Positions 43,564-56,200 of a DNA stretch of 64,000 nucleotides are shown here, piece after piece; position 1 is the first letter of the stretch; each line of letters starts with the position of its first letter. The stretch comes from Hyparrhenia diplandra (lineage: Eukaryota; Streptophyta; Magnoliopsida; Poales; Poaceae), in assembly GCA_015847255.1 (NCBI GenBank), contig JADLZK010004662.1:558001-622000 (forward strand), in the 5' to 3' direction. The notes below the pieces were generated by a model. It saw only the letters and a list, made by a program, of their open reading frames with translations. It was not told the origin of the DNA and did not search any database. Made by a program: the position numbers and the translations under genes.

Positions 43564-46111
43564 GTAACATCCCCAATTTCCACGAAGGGAAATCCACTGC
43601 ACGAAGTATAACACGATGGTCCCCGAGGATCATTCCATCACATTATCCGAATTACGGTCGATTCTGAGTCAAACTTGAATAAAAAGAATACAAATAGAAG
43701 GGTTTATAAAGTACATCGCCACTTGGCTTAAACAACGAGTCACACAAAGATCGAGCGGCGTCGAAGGCTGGAAGCTAGGGCGGAAGCATCATCATCATCA
43801 TCTCGGCTTGAGCGGGGCGCGAGACCATCTAATCTTTCCAATTCTTGCGAGGAGGAAAGCGCACACCGCGATGTGTGTGCGAGGCCATGGTCAACACCGA
43901 ATGAGCTTTGGTGGAAATAGAAAATAAGGGATCTGGCGATCCTAATATTTGGTCGTGGTTTGCATCCTTAGCGCATGCAAATGGCGGCAAGTAATAAAAT
44001 ATAATAATATTCACATTTTAAACTCAAACCCAACACATCCCCCAAAGGTCCATATCTAACACTACACACATATCACAACTCTCAACTCACAAACCATTAC
44101 ATGGGCGACAAGACAACAACACGCTCCTTTGCCTTGCCTAATCGGTTCTCGGCCCCGGGCTCTCAACCGTAGATCCCCACACTCAACTACATCCGAGGTA
44201 AGAAGAGAAAACACCCTCTCTACTGGGCCGAAAAGCAGTAACCCATGGGGTAAACCCAACAAGTAAGCCGGCGCACACCTTTAGGTCGTCCCAGCTCGAA
44301 GGTACAAGACACCTTTAGGATCCCAGCTCAAAGTCGATCCATGCCCGAAGGCGTGGACAATACGTATTGGTTTAAACTCTACAGAGCGTGTACACAAGAT
44401 CTCGATCACCATCATCGATGCCCTAGGAGCACCTAGGAAGATTCCTGGCCGCCTTCCAACTAGTACGATGCCATCCTACCACTTTCCATTACAGGAAGCC
44501 CCTGAGTACCACCGCACGCCGAGGCCTGGAAAGACAACACCGGGCCCACAAGTGGTGCCGTTTACTAGAACGAACAGGCAAGACCTCCGTCTCCCGTTGA
44601 CCCTAATCACCTTACAAACCTAGCGGTAATGGCACCGCCCTAGCTAGTCGGACTACCCGTCCCCTACCCATTTTGGGGCGGCGATGTGTACCAGTTCCCA
44701 TATGATTCCGTCCCCAACGATCCGTAAGTCCTTAGGTTGACCCGGACAAGACATCTTCTCAACTTCGTGCTCTCGATAGCACCGGGGGGCTTCGCTCCAC
44801 TTAAGGCTCTCCACCCCGAGAACTCGAGGGGAAAATCACCATGTACCCACCATAGGTACGTAAACTAGGGGTGCCTGTGCCGCACCTCCCGGCTAGGCTT
44901 CGTCTCGGCGACTCGTCGTCCCGCCCAAATGGTCGACTCAACCCTTACCACCACACACCCAAGACACACACGCGAGTAATCACACTTCCCGGACGACACA
45001 ACTCAACCGTCCCAGGCTCATATACTCCCGGCTCTCATATATATACACGTAAGTGAAGGTAAAACCACATAGTGGCGAGTGCAAGCAAAGCAAGCAGAGT
45101 AAGCAGGGAGTATATAAGTGCGAGCGCAAAGGTGGTGATTTGGTGGATGGGGTTTCAATCAAGGCACATCAAGGCTGGCAAAAGCATGCATCCATGTATA
45201 CTAGCAAAGGAATAAAGTAAAAGCGCTAGCATTTCTATTTGCAATGTCTAAATAGGATTCTCTAGAACAAAAATCTTTGCCATGACACTGCGATGTCGAG
45301 GAAGTAGTGGTACTAGTCTCCTGGTCACTTGGTGTAGTCGTACCAAGGGGTCTCCTCCTCCCGGGTCGACTCCACTCCCGGACCGAACGTAACGTAAAAG
45401 TCGCGATAGCGACTCCTATAGAGAGGTACACAAAGAAGCAACAATATCCAAAAAGATCCAAATGCACTCATAGATAACCCTATGACGTAGAGCTCGAATT
45501 TAGAAAAATTTGGACTCTTGTTTCATAATTTTTCGACATCGTATGAATATTCTATGAATTTCCTAAGATCAAATTATATTCGAAAAAGGAAAAAGGCTGG
45601 ATTAACCAGACGCTGACACGTGTCAGGCTGTGGTTGGTTTGGATGACGTCAGCATGACGTCATGCTGGTCCAAGGGAAACAACGGCTGACAAGTGGGACC
45701 GATGACGTCACCAGTGACGTCACGATGACGCAGGGCATCCAGTGGTGGCTGTGAAAGACAGGTGGGTCCCGCGGCTGTGGTGACTGACACGTGGGGCCAG
45801 GTGGGACCGGGTCAACTGACAGGTGGGTCCCAGTCAACGGTCAACGTTGACCGGTCAACTAATAATGGGCCGAGTGGGCCGGATATGGGCCGTGTTGGGC
45901 CGCCCGGCCCGGACACGTGTCGGTCACAGAGGCAAGCCACGTAGCAGCTTGGGCTCAAGGCGGGCCTTGGTCTACAGGTTGGCGTATTGGGGCCGGTCCA
46001 TGGTGGACTAAAGGCGTTGGCCCATAGACCAACACAGGGTTTGTGGTGGGCCAGGTCCACTTCTCCTTCTCAGCACTCGGCTCCTGGTGGAACAGGTCCA
46101 CGCACAGCGCC
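43564..46111 (+). repeat. Left arm of foldback element
   Basis: About 2.55 kb, the inverted counterpart of 47966-50465. It contains a CATCATCAT expansion near 43790 and composition typical of grass LTRs. Mirrored anchors include TTTCTATTTGTATTC-type sequence near 43690, CCAAAATGGGTAGGGG-type near 44665 and CAGTCAACGGTCAACGTTGA at 45831-45850. Confidence 0.92.
45614..45722. promoter_or_regulatory. bZIP-type motif cluster, left arm
   Basis: TGACACGTGTCA at 45614-45625 and four perfect TGACGTCA octamers at 45644, 45655, 45703 and 45715. Nearby are ACACGTG boxes (about 45787, 45914) and a palindromic GTCAACGTTGAC (45840-45851). TGACGTCA and CACGTG are known plant bZIP core sites and TTGAC is a WRKY core. 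Function here is inferred. Confidence 0.6.
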
Positions 46112-47965
46112 TCCTCCCCATCTTCTCTGTTCTCCTGCTCGCAGCGCACGGCGGCGCACGGCCGACGGCGGCTCGCGCGGCTGCGCCTCCAAGCAGCTCG
46201 GCTACTACGCAAGGGAGGCGGCTTCTAGGGGCTCGGCAAGGTGGGGTGGTCACGATGGCAACGACAAAACGGCGGCTTGTCGTTCTCGGCGGCCGGCGTA
46301 GGCAGTGCGGGAAGCATAGCGACGACGGCGAGGTGGCTGCCTAGGGCTCGAGCGGTTTCAGGTCCTGGGAAGGCGGTTCGACCATCCCAGCGCTCCAGCG
46401 AGCGCGGCTTACGGTACCGGCGAGGCCGTAGGGCCTTGGGCTGTTCTGACCGCGGCAACGACGGCGCCGTGGCAACGGCGAGCGGCGACGTCGCGGCTAC
46501 GGCTCGGAACAAGGCCAAAGGTGTTACGTTGCGTGCGATTGGCGTTATGTGCAACGCGTAGAGGACGGCGCCGACGACCAAAACGTGCGGCAGCGTTCAC
46601 GCGCATCGGGGGTACGCGGCGGCGCTCCGGCGTCCCTGCGGACGCGTCGTCCTAAGGCAAGGCGGGTCCTTTTCCTTCTCCAAGCACGACGGCTCGGTCC
46701 AGCATGGCGAGGCGGCGCTCACCGGTCGGCTGGGTCCCACGGAGGTGGCTTGGGTTGGCCGGAACGCACGAGTGCGCGGCGGCGCTCACGCGCACGGCGC
46801 TGCTCCGGCATGGTAGGGCAGCGGGGTGGTTAGGCTCTCCTAGGGCAAAAGGTAGCGGATCCTCGCGTCTCTCCACGCGGCGGGAACGATGGAGGTGGTC
46901 CGGTGTCCGCTAATGGCTTGGCTCAACCGGAACGGCGATGGCAAGGTGGCTCATTGCTATGGCGGTTCGCGGCCATGGTTCCCATGGCGGCCGGGTGTTG
47001 GCATCGGCGTTCCCGAGCCGTGAGGGCTCGGCAAGGCGAGCCTTTGGCTTGCGCGTGCGTGTACGGGCGTGTGGTCTCGAGTGGCAGCGAAAAGGAGGCG
47101 CCTTGGCTCCTCCACGTTGGAGAACGTGGCGGCGGCGCGCAGGCGGACATGGGCGTGAACACTACGACAGCGGTATGGAGCAGGCGGGTGCTTACCATGG
47201 TTCTCTCGGTGGTGAGGCGGCGTAGCAGTGGCGAGTCGAGGCCGCGACGAGGCGATGCGGTGCCGTGCCGAGCAGCTACGCCGGTGTAGCCGATCGGGGC
47301 GACGAGCTCCGCTCCGGCGAGCTCTCGCGCGCGGACGGCTTGGCGGCGGCGACTTGGGCTCGCGGTGCGGTTCGCTGGTGCGCAGCTCCTCTCCGGCTCC
47401 TCCTCGCAGCACTACCGCCACGGCAGAGGCTGCGGCAGCGGGCAGCAGCTCCCGACGCGGTGCTGCTCCGGCGCGACGGCGGCGCTCCTCCCTTCTTCCC
47501 TCTTCTTCCTCCCAACTTCTTCCTCTTCTCTCGTTTCTTGGCTTGGACGGCAAGGGTAAGGCCACCGGGTGGCGGCGATGGCTCTAGGAAACCTAGGGGT
47601 GCCGGGGACGGCTTAAATAGGGCGGCGGCCATGGCGAAGAGGGAACGGCTACGGACGGTGGATGGAGGAGCGGGGTGTATCGGGTGGCTGTGGCTCGCTG
47701 GACGGGGATCCAAGGCTTGGCGCGTCGCGACGCGATCGCGATCGCGTTGGCGGTCAAAAGGAGGGAACCGACGGGGGACAAGGCCATGGCCACGGCGAGG
47801 CCGGCGGCTCGCTTTACCTGCCGTGCTCACGTACGCAGCGTGACACTGTCGGGGAGACGTGGGGCCAGTCAGGGCTCCTTGGCGTCCAAGCCACGCGGGC
47901 GGTCCAGCTGGCTCGGACAGCGACGGGGCGCGGGGCGGTACGGCGACGGAGCGCGGCGGGATCCG
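46112..47965 (-). other. GC-rich unique core of the foldback element
   Basis: 1.85 kb of very GC-rich sequence with long open frames on both strands, none of which resembles a known family. On the minus strand CTATTTAAG (47615 region), a GA/CT-rich leader and an ATG directly followed by GTAAGC (about 47197) look like promoter, 5' UTR and exon/intron start. It could be captured gene 5' sequence or the promoter/leader of a long LTR. Confidence 0.5.
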
Positions 47966-50465
47966 GGCGCTGTGCGTGGACCTGTTCCACCAGGAGCCGA
48001 GTGCTGAGAAGGAGAAGTGGACCTGGCCCACCACAAACCCTGTGTTGGTCTATGGGCCAACGCCTTTAGTCCACCATGGACCGGCCCCAATACGCCAACC
48101 TGTAGACCAAGGCCCGCCTTGAGCCCAAGCTGCTACGTGGCTTGCCTCTGTGACCGACACGTGTCCGGGCCGGGCGGCCCAACACGGCCCATATCCGGCC
48201 CACTCGGCCCATTATTAGTTGACCGGTCAACGTTGACCGTTGACTGGGACCCACCTGTCAGTTGACCCGGTCCCACCTGGCCCCACGTGTCAGCCACCAC
48301 AGCCGCGGGACCCACCTGTCTTTCACAGCCACCACTGGATGCCCTGCGTCATCGTGACGTCACTGGTGACGTCATCGGTCCCACTTGTCAGCCGTTGTTT
48401 CCCTTGGACCAGCATGACGTCATGCTGACGTCATCCAAACCAACCACAGCCTGACACGTGTCAGCGTCTGGTTAATCCAGCCTTTTTCCTTTTTCAGAAT
48501 ATAATTTGATCTTAGGAAATTCATAGAATATTCATACGATGTCAGAAAATTATGAAACAAGAGTCCAAATTTTTCTAAATTCGAGCTCTACGTCATAGGG
48601 TTATCTATGAGTGCATTTGGATCTTTTGGATATTGTTGCTTCTTTTGTGTACCTCTATAGGAGTAAACTTATCGCGACTTTACGTTACGTTCAGTCGGAG
48701 TGGAGTCGACCCAGGAGGAGGAGACCCGGTGTACCGACTACACCAAGTGACGGAGACTAGTACCACTACTTCCTCGACATCGCAGGTGTCATGGCAAAGA
48801 CACTTTGTTCTAGAGAATCCTATTTAGACATTGCAAATAGAAATGCTAGCGCTTTTACTTTATTCCTTTGCTAGTATACATGGATGCATGCTTTTGCCTG
48901 AGCCTGATGTGCCTTGATTGAAACCCCATCCACCAAATCACCCCGCTTTGGCGCCGCACTTATATACTCCTCTTACTCCCGCTTGCTTGCTTGCACTCGC
49001 CACTATGTGGTTTTACCTTCACTTACGTGTATATATATGAGAGCCGGGAGTATATGAGCTTAGGGACGGTTGAGTTGTGTCGTGCGGGAAGTGTGATTCT
49101 CGCGTGTGTGTCTTGGGTGTGTGGTGGTAAGGGTTGAGTCGACCGGGCGGGACGACGAGTCGCCGAGACGAGTCTAGCCGAGGAGGTGCGGCCAGGCACC
49201 CCTAGTTCTCGGTACCTATGGTGGGTACATGGTGATTTTCCCCGAAGTTCTCGGGGTGGAGAGCCTTCGTGGAGCGAAGCCCCCCGGTGCTATCGAGAGC
49301 ACGTAAGTTGAGAAGATGTCTTGTCTGGTCAACCTAAGGACTTACTGCATCGTTGGGACGGAATCATATGGGAACCCGGTACACATCGCCGCCCCAAAAT
49401 GGGTAGGGGGCGGGTAGTCCGACTAGCTAGGACGGTGCCAGCACACGCTAGGTTTGTAAGGTGATTAGGGTCAACGGAGACGGAGGTCTTGCCCGTTCCG
49501 TTCTAGTAGGCAAAGACCACTTGTGGGCGGTGTTGTCTTTCCCGGTCTCGGCGTCGTGGGTGGTACTCGGGGCTTCCAGGGGCGAGTGGTAGGATGGCAT
49601 CGTACTAGTTGGAAGGCGGCGGAATCTTCCTAGGTGCTCCTAGGGCATCGATGATGGTGATCGAGAGATCTTGTGTACACGCTCTGCAGAGTTTAAACCA
49701 ATACGTATTGTCCCGCCTTCCGGGCATGGATCCGACTTTGAGCCACGGATCGCCTAAAGGTGTTGCGCCGCCTTCGAGCCGGACGACCTAAAGGTGTGCG
49801 CTGGGCTTACTTGTTGGGTTTACCCCATGGGTTCTTGCTTTCGGCCGAGTAGAGAGGGTGTTTTCTCTTCTTACCTCGGATGTAGTTGAGTGTGGGGATC
49901 TACGGTTGAGAGCACGGGGCCGAGAACCGATTAGGCAAGGCAAAGGAGCGGGTTGTTGTCTTGTCGCCCCGTGGTCGGTTTGTGAGTTGAGAGTTGTGAT
50001 ATGTGTGTAGTGTTAGATATGGACCTTTGGGGGATGTGTTGGGTTTGAGTTTAAAATGTGAATATTATTATATTTTATTACTTGTCGCCGCCGCATGCGC
50101 TAAGGATGCAAACCACGGCCAAATATTAGGATCGCCCGGATCCCTTATTTTCTATTTCCACCAAAGCTCATTCGGTCGACCATGGCCTGCACACATCCGG
50201 CGGTGTGCGATTTCCCTGCCTCTCGCAAGGTGGAAAGATTAGATGGTCTCGTGCCTCACGCCGGCATTCGGATCTTTGTGTGACTCTGATTGTTTTCCGC
50301 CAAGTGGCGATGTACTTTTATAAACCCTTCTATTTGTATTCTTTTTATTGAAGTTTGACTCGTAATCGATCGTAATTCGGATAATGTGATGGAATGATCC
50401 TCGGGACCATGTTGTTATACTTCATTCTCTGTGGATTTCCTTCGTGGAAATCGGGGGGATGTTAC
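47966..50465 (-). repeat. Right arm of foldback element
   Basis: Inverted copy of the left arm. The mirrored motif cluster has TGACGTCA at 48355, 48367, 48415 and 48426. Confidence 0.92.
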
Positions 50466-50900
50466 AAAGGCCACGCACTCCGTGTGCAACGACCGGGTCT
50501 ACTTCGCGAGGTCCTCTCCGACACGAAGACGCGATACCCCGGCTCGGGGCTCGCCACGCGCCCCCGATCACGCGCCGCAAGCTTCGACACTACGCCGACG
50601 CCCACCCGATCACCGTCGTCTCCAAATTTCCGCTCGCTGAGATCATTCGCAGCCCCGAGGTCACGGGGCCGCATCGCCAAGTGGGGAGTCGAGCTCATGG
50701 GATCGGACGTCTCATACGCCCGAGGGACGCCATCAAGTCTCAGTCCTCCACGACTTCGTGGGAGAATGGGCGGACACACATTTGCCACAAGACCCGGCAA
50801 CGTCGAGATGCTTTGGACACTCTACCGACGGCTCAGAAGAAATACTGGCGTCGGAGCAGGCCTGGTCTTCGTCTCACCATAGCGTGCGCATGAGGTACTC
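50466..50900 (+). pseudogene. Gypsy RNase H (continuation)
   Basis: Resumes in the interrupted frame with KGHALRVQRPGLLREVLSDT, KTRYPG, then in shifted frames LRHYADAHPITVVSKFPLAE, SPEVTG and RIAKWGVELMGSDVSYA. This is the RNase H region of Tat-type pol. A DFVGEWAD-like segment at about 50755 is also recognisable. The following part to 51640 is the connection to integrase, poorly preserved. Confidence 0.87.
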
Positions 50901-51639
50901 AATCCGCCTTCACTTTACCGCCCCAACAACGTTGCCGGTATGAGGCTTTGGTGAACGGTATCTTGGCGTCGCCCCGCCGAGCCGGCATCAAGCGTCTCGA
51001 GATCGGGGGAGATTCCAAGCTCGTCGCGGACCCAGGCCACGAAGGGAAGCAGACTGCGTCGGCCCGAGGATGATTGCGTACTCCGCAAAAGTACGAGCTC
51101 GAACAAACGCTTTGACGGGCTCGACCAAAACACATCCGCCGCCCGATTACAATGGCGGCGCCGACGTCCCCGCCAAACTTCGCCCGATCGACCAGTCCCG
51201 CCCGGCGTGTTCGCGCGCATGACCGACGTGCCTTCCATCCGGCTTGAAGGGGAGGGCTCGAACCCGTGCACCGGACCCGTCTAGGGACCCCATTTGTGCC
51301 CTCTCCCACCAAGGTCGAGGACTACTTTCGAGCTCGAGCTCGTCAATGGACACCGACTTCGAGGGGTCAACCTCGTCGGCCCCGGGGTCCTTGCGACCCC
51401 GGGCGTGAAGCCCCAAGGCCCGACTGGCGGCTCCCCATCCTAGCATGGCTACGGGATGGCCAGCTCCTCGTGGAGAAAGAAGAGGCTAGGCGCACGCCCG
51501 TCGAGCCAAGTCCTCACGTCGTCATCAAGCACGAGCTCTACAGAGGGGCGATCCGGGGTGCTCCAACGCTGCGTCACCTTTGAGGAGGGGCACGAGCTCA
51601 TCGGAGAGATCCACGCCGGCGAATGTGGACATCACGCGG

Positions 51640-52676
51640 CCCCACGAGCCCCTCGGGTAGGCAAGGCATTCCGACAAGGTTTTTACCCGGCCGACCGCCA
51701 TCGCCGACGCCAACCGATCGATCGCCGTGAGGGATGCCGGTTCTTCGCCAAGCAAACGCGCACCTCCCGGCTCAGGCCCTCGAGGCGATCCCCATCACTT
51801 GGCCTTTCGCGGTCCGGGGCCTCGACATGGTCGGCCCCTTCGCTAAAAGGTCGCCGGGGGGCTTCACTCACCTCCCGTCGCCATCGATAAGTTCACCAAG
51901 TGGATCGAGGTGATGCCCATCTCACGCACGCGAGATCGCGGGGAGACGGTCAAGTTCTTCGACGGCATCATCCACCGCCGGCGTACCGAACTTCGATCAT
52001 CACCGACAACGGCACCAACTTCACGGGCAGATCTTCCTCGACCGGGTGCGACGACTACAACATCCGGGTGGATTGGGCTTCCGTCGGCCATCCAAGAACG
52101 AACCGGCAAGTCGAGCGCCAATGGTCTAATCTTGCAGGGGTTAAAGCCGAGGATCTTCAAGAGATTGGAGAAATTTGGGGGCGATGGCTCTCCGAGCTCC
52201 CCGCGGTCATTTGGAGCCTCAGGACTACTCCAAGCGAGGCGGCGGTCGCACTCCCTTCTTCCTCGTCTTCGGTTCGAAGCCGTGCTCCCCCACCGACCTT
52301 GACTACGGTCGCGGCAGGCCGCGAGTACAAGGCGTACAACGACGCCGGCAACCAAACCTCACTGGAATACGCGGCGGATCAGCTCGAGGAGGCCCGCGAG
52401 ACCGCTTGGTCGCACACTCGCCTAAGTACCCGGCTGATTGATGCGCGCTACCACGACCGCCACGTCCGAGGGCGAGCCTTTGAAGTCGGCGACCAAGTCC
52501 TACGGCGCGAGTACAAAGGTGCACGAAGGAGAAACACAAGCTCTCTCGCGCCCTGGGAAGGACCGTTCACCATCACCGAGTCCTTCGCCCGGTGCTCATA
52601 CAAGATCGGGACTCCAGCGGCCATGAGCTCGCCAACTCTTGGAACATCGAGCGGCCTACGTCGCTTCTACCCTTAG
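51640..52676 (+). pseudogene. Gypsy integrase (frameshifted)
   Basis: A zinc-binding N-terminus is suggested near 51720-51770 (EGCRFFAKQT). The core has LDMVGPFAK (about 51825), AIDKFTKWIEVMPIS (about 51885), IITDNGTNFTG (about 51995-52030) and DYNIRVDWASVGHPRTNRQV (about 52050-52110), with two catalytic Asp regions and the Glu at VER (about 52110). Then RIFKRLEKFG, LPAVIWSLRTTPSEA, a FLVFGS(K/E) region, YHDRHVRGRAFEVGDQVLRR and the GPF module in LAPWEGPFTITESF (about 52545-52590), ending TAG at 52676. Frames alternate several times. The family role is insertion of element cDNA. Confidence 0.92.
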
Positions 52677-53229
52677 ATGCATTTTGTAATGTCACTTCTA
52701 TACGAATTCAAATAATAATGACACACCTCGATGCGAAAAGATGTGCAAGCATTCGATTTCTCGCCACGGCCGTTAAAGCAATGGCCGCCCTTTACCTCCG
52801 GCAAGGCCGCCTTTGCTCGGGGGCTACGAGGGGGCAGGCGCACACCCCACCTTTTGGAGCTCTTTTTTCGCAAAAAAACACGAGCACTCGAGGAAGAGCA
52901 CGACTAGCTCGACCTCGCACTCATTATCCGTCCCTCCCGAAAAGCGTCAAGTCCAACAAGTTAGAAGGATCACGAGCAACATCCCGGTGAGGTCCGACGC
53001 GCCGCCCAACGAGCTCTAGCGCCCGCTGGCCAACGAGTAAAAGGGCCCGTTACCTCAATCGATAAGATGTAAGCTGAAACTTATGAACTAGTTGGAAGCG
53101 CGACCACAGGAAAGACGAAATGAGTAATCCATAAGCAAAAATAACTTGGTTTATTTACATCTTTGCCCCAAACTCGGGGACTTGCGTTCATAACAAGGAG
53201 GCGGCGCCTCAAGCTACCTAACCTCGCGG
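52677..53229. other. Gypsy spacer between integrase and antisense ORF
   Basis: Non-coding in both directions as far as I can see. A CTCGGGGGCTACGAGGGG stretch at 52817-52834 resembles an internal polypurine-like tract. Confidence 0.5.
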
Positions 53230-56200
53230 CCTACTCTTCACCGTCGGGACGAGTCCGTTTCCACCTCTGCCTCGCCGGCCAGGCTCGAACACCTCAAGCT
53301 CCTCGACGGCAAGCCGGAAGAGCTTCGCGATAGCTTCTCCGAACGGGCTCTCCGCGGCTGGGGCGATGACGTCATCCAGCTCGACGCCCGCCGCCGCCAG
53401 GCCAGCCCTTGCCCACTATCTTGGTCGAGGTCCCGCATTCGGGATAGTGGGCGACCACGGCCCGCCTTATGGACGGCACGACGGGCGTTGTCCCACCACG
53501 GCCGGGGCGGCAAGCGAAGCGCCGGCCCTTCCACCTCCCCTCGACTCCAAGGGCCTCTAGACGCCCTCAACGCCGAAAGCACGAGGTTGGTGTGCTCACG
53601 CTCCGCCTTTTGCGCCGCGGCCTCCACCTCTCGTTGCCGCTCCAAGAGACCCGAGGCCTCGCCTTCCCTGGACCGGAGCTCACCGGCTCGCCTCGAGACC
53701 GGCGCCGCGGCCCACGAGCTCACGCGTCCGCCGCTGAAGGTCCTCCTTCGCTCAGCCCGAGAGTTGTGTGTGCGTTAGCGAGGACTCCGCGGCGACCGAG
53801 GGGGACCGGTCCTTCCCCTCAAGCTCCCGAGCCAACCCCGCCGACTTCTTCTTCTACCTGCAGAAGTAAACAAATCAAACTCGTGAGATCAAAAGCAAGA
53901 AAAAGAGGGCTCCTTACATGCGGCCCCGATAAAGCTCCTCCCACTCCTCCCACAAGGCGAGATTCTCGGCATCAAGCGAATTCTCTCGGCCTCCGGGCGC
54001 CAAACAAAATCGACCCATCGGCGCTTCGTGGTCATAAACTAAAATACCCACCTATCGGTCTAAGCGCTCAAAGGAAAACGAGGGAGACAATGAGTTTGGG
54101 AAGTAACGATCACCTTCGGCTCGGCTTCGCGGTCTTGGAGCACCTTCCCTTTGGCGTCGCGCTCCCTCTCGGCATCATGGCCCGGCCTTCCGGCGCCAGG
54201 CGCTCGAGCCCTTGTCGCCCAAGGCCGGAGGTAGTTGAGCTCTTTCGCATGAGCTCGCGCCGCGATGACTTAGCAACGAGTTCCTCCTCGCGCTTTCACC
54301 GCCGGCCCGCTCGGGCGGATTGCCGGCACCCTCCCCGAGCTGGGCGGGCGTGCTCCCTGACCCGCGATATGTTCCGCTAACGCCGCCGACGCCGCCCGAA
54401 GCTTCGCGGTGCGGCGGACACCTGACCGAAGTCCCCCGCCGCATGGGACCAGGCTACGCCAGCCGCTTTCCAAAAGATTTCGATCTTGCCGCCGGCCTCC
54501 ACCACGCGGTTGAAGCCAACGATGATCCCCTCAAGTCCTCGCAGAAGAACGCACTAGCACCACTCGGCTCAGACCGCGAGAGGTGGGCGCTTAGATCTCT
54601 TCTTACCCCCAATAATGTGGTGGAGGCACGCCGGCCCCCTCTATGGGAAGTGGCGGCACCTCCGCCACTGGCCGCCGGTGACGCCGCTCCCGCCGACCAC
54701 GCCAACGACGACGCACGGCTGCTCTCAGCCCGGGCCTCCAATGAACCTCTTCAAGGTCCCCCCGCCGACGACGCCCAGCGCGGGATCCACGTCGCGCTGC
54801 CGGAGGGTCACCCACTCCTCAAGAGGCGACCGCCCCTCGACGCCCGAAGGCGGCGGGCCTCGCGATACCCACCACAACGCTCGGGCCTGGCGCTCCCGCG
54901 GACCCTCCGGTGAACACCGAGTCTCTACGACGAAGCCATTATCCGCGACCGCGGCCAGCCGCCCACATCTCGGGCTCTTCGCGCCTCGCGGGTTTCCTGC
55001 GGTGGGCTCGCCGAGAACCGCGCGCGCTCATATCTCCGGCCCCCACTTCACGCCGCGGTCCGGGTGACGAAGCTCGCCAAAGACCGCCGCTGCGCCCGCG
55101 TGCCTCCTGCGGCACACCTCGTGGCCCCGCGCCTAGAGCCAAGGACTCGCCCGGTCGAGATGATCTCGCACCGCCCGAGATCCGGGGCCCGAGGGACATC
55201 CTCGCGCTCCCTCTCCTTCTCGTGAGAACCGGAGGTCAATCACCTCCGTCTCCACGCTCCGACACGGCGGCAAAGCTTTGGCACCAAGTCCCCTCCAGCC
55301 CGCGGCAGCGTAACTAATCAACGACGCCATCGCTTTGAGTCACTGGACGGTGCTCGACGACGACGCAGCGGCACTCCCCGCGGACCCGCCCCTCCTCCTT
55401 CCCTCGGGGGCTTGGGGGTGACCACCGGAGGGCCCCGCGACGGGAGGCGAGGGACCGCCGAGCTCGACCCCCCGTCCCCGCTCCAGCCGCTCGGGGGTTC
55501 GGGGGGTCCCAAGGGCTTTACCTTCTCCCCGCACGACAAGAAAATCAAAAGTTAGAGTCAAACACGAACGAAGAGAAAAAGTTCGCCGGCTACGCCTCTC
55601 AAAAGGTAACGCAGCTCGAGCGTTTACCCAACGGCCACATCGCCTCGCCTTCACCTTCTTCTCCTCTACCGCGGTGCTCGTGGGCGCTCTCTTCCCGGCC
55701 GCTGCCTGAAGAAGGGCCGACCGAGCGTGCGGCGACCGATGAGGCCACCGGGCGCCACCCGGGGACGACGATGTCCCGCTCTTCCTTCGGCGGCCGCGCC
55801 CATGGGTCTCGGACCCTGTGCCGCGAGTCGCTCGCTAGCGCCAGCGCTTTCACCCGAGGACTCTTCGGCGGCGTGATCGACATCTTGGTCGGGCAGCCGG
55901 CGGCGGCGAGGCGAACGTCCCGGCGGGATGCACGGGGAGGGACTAGCCTCGCCGGCGGAAGGTGGGGCTCGAGATGAACCTCGCCAACCTGCAAAGATGA
56001 GTAAAATTACTCCCCTGTGAAAAATAGAGACAATTCGAAAGGAAGAAAATGCGGAGAAAGAGCTCACCGGCGCCGCGTCGTCGCCTCCCAAGCAGCCGCC
56101 CTCGTGGTATGCCATTGGTTCCCGCAGGGATCTTGAAAGCCTTCGGTGCCCCGGCGCACCACCCACTCCACCTCGTCGGCGGGAAGCGGGGTCGCGGTCG

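Larger units (their letters stand above)
43564..50465. mobile_element. 6.9-kb foldback element with 2.5-kb inverted arms
   Basis: Starts GTAACATCCCCAATTTCC and ends with the complement, GGGGGGATGTTAC. The flanks GAAGGTCA (43556-43563) and AAAGGCCA (50466-50473) are a diverged target duplication. Joining the flanks restores an RNase H reading EEEGHA. The left arm 43564-46111 and right arm 47966-50465 are near-complete inverted copies, and the core 46112-47965 is unique. No transposase, integrase or RT is visible. The arm ends could be LTR ends (TGTAACATCCCC is a common Gypsy LTR start) joined head-to-head, or long Mutator-like inverted repeats. The sequence does not decide. Confidence 0.9.

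Noticed and set aside
46225..48034. Several ORFs over 100 residues on both strands in the foldback core
   Set aside because: Overlapping on opposite strands, Arg/Ala/Gly/Ser-rich, and no motifs. Probably a product of high GC.
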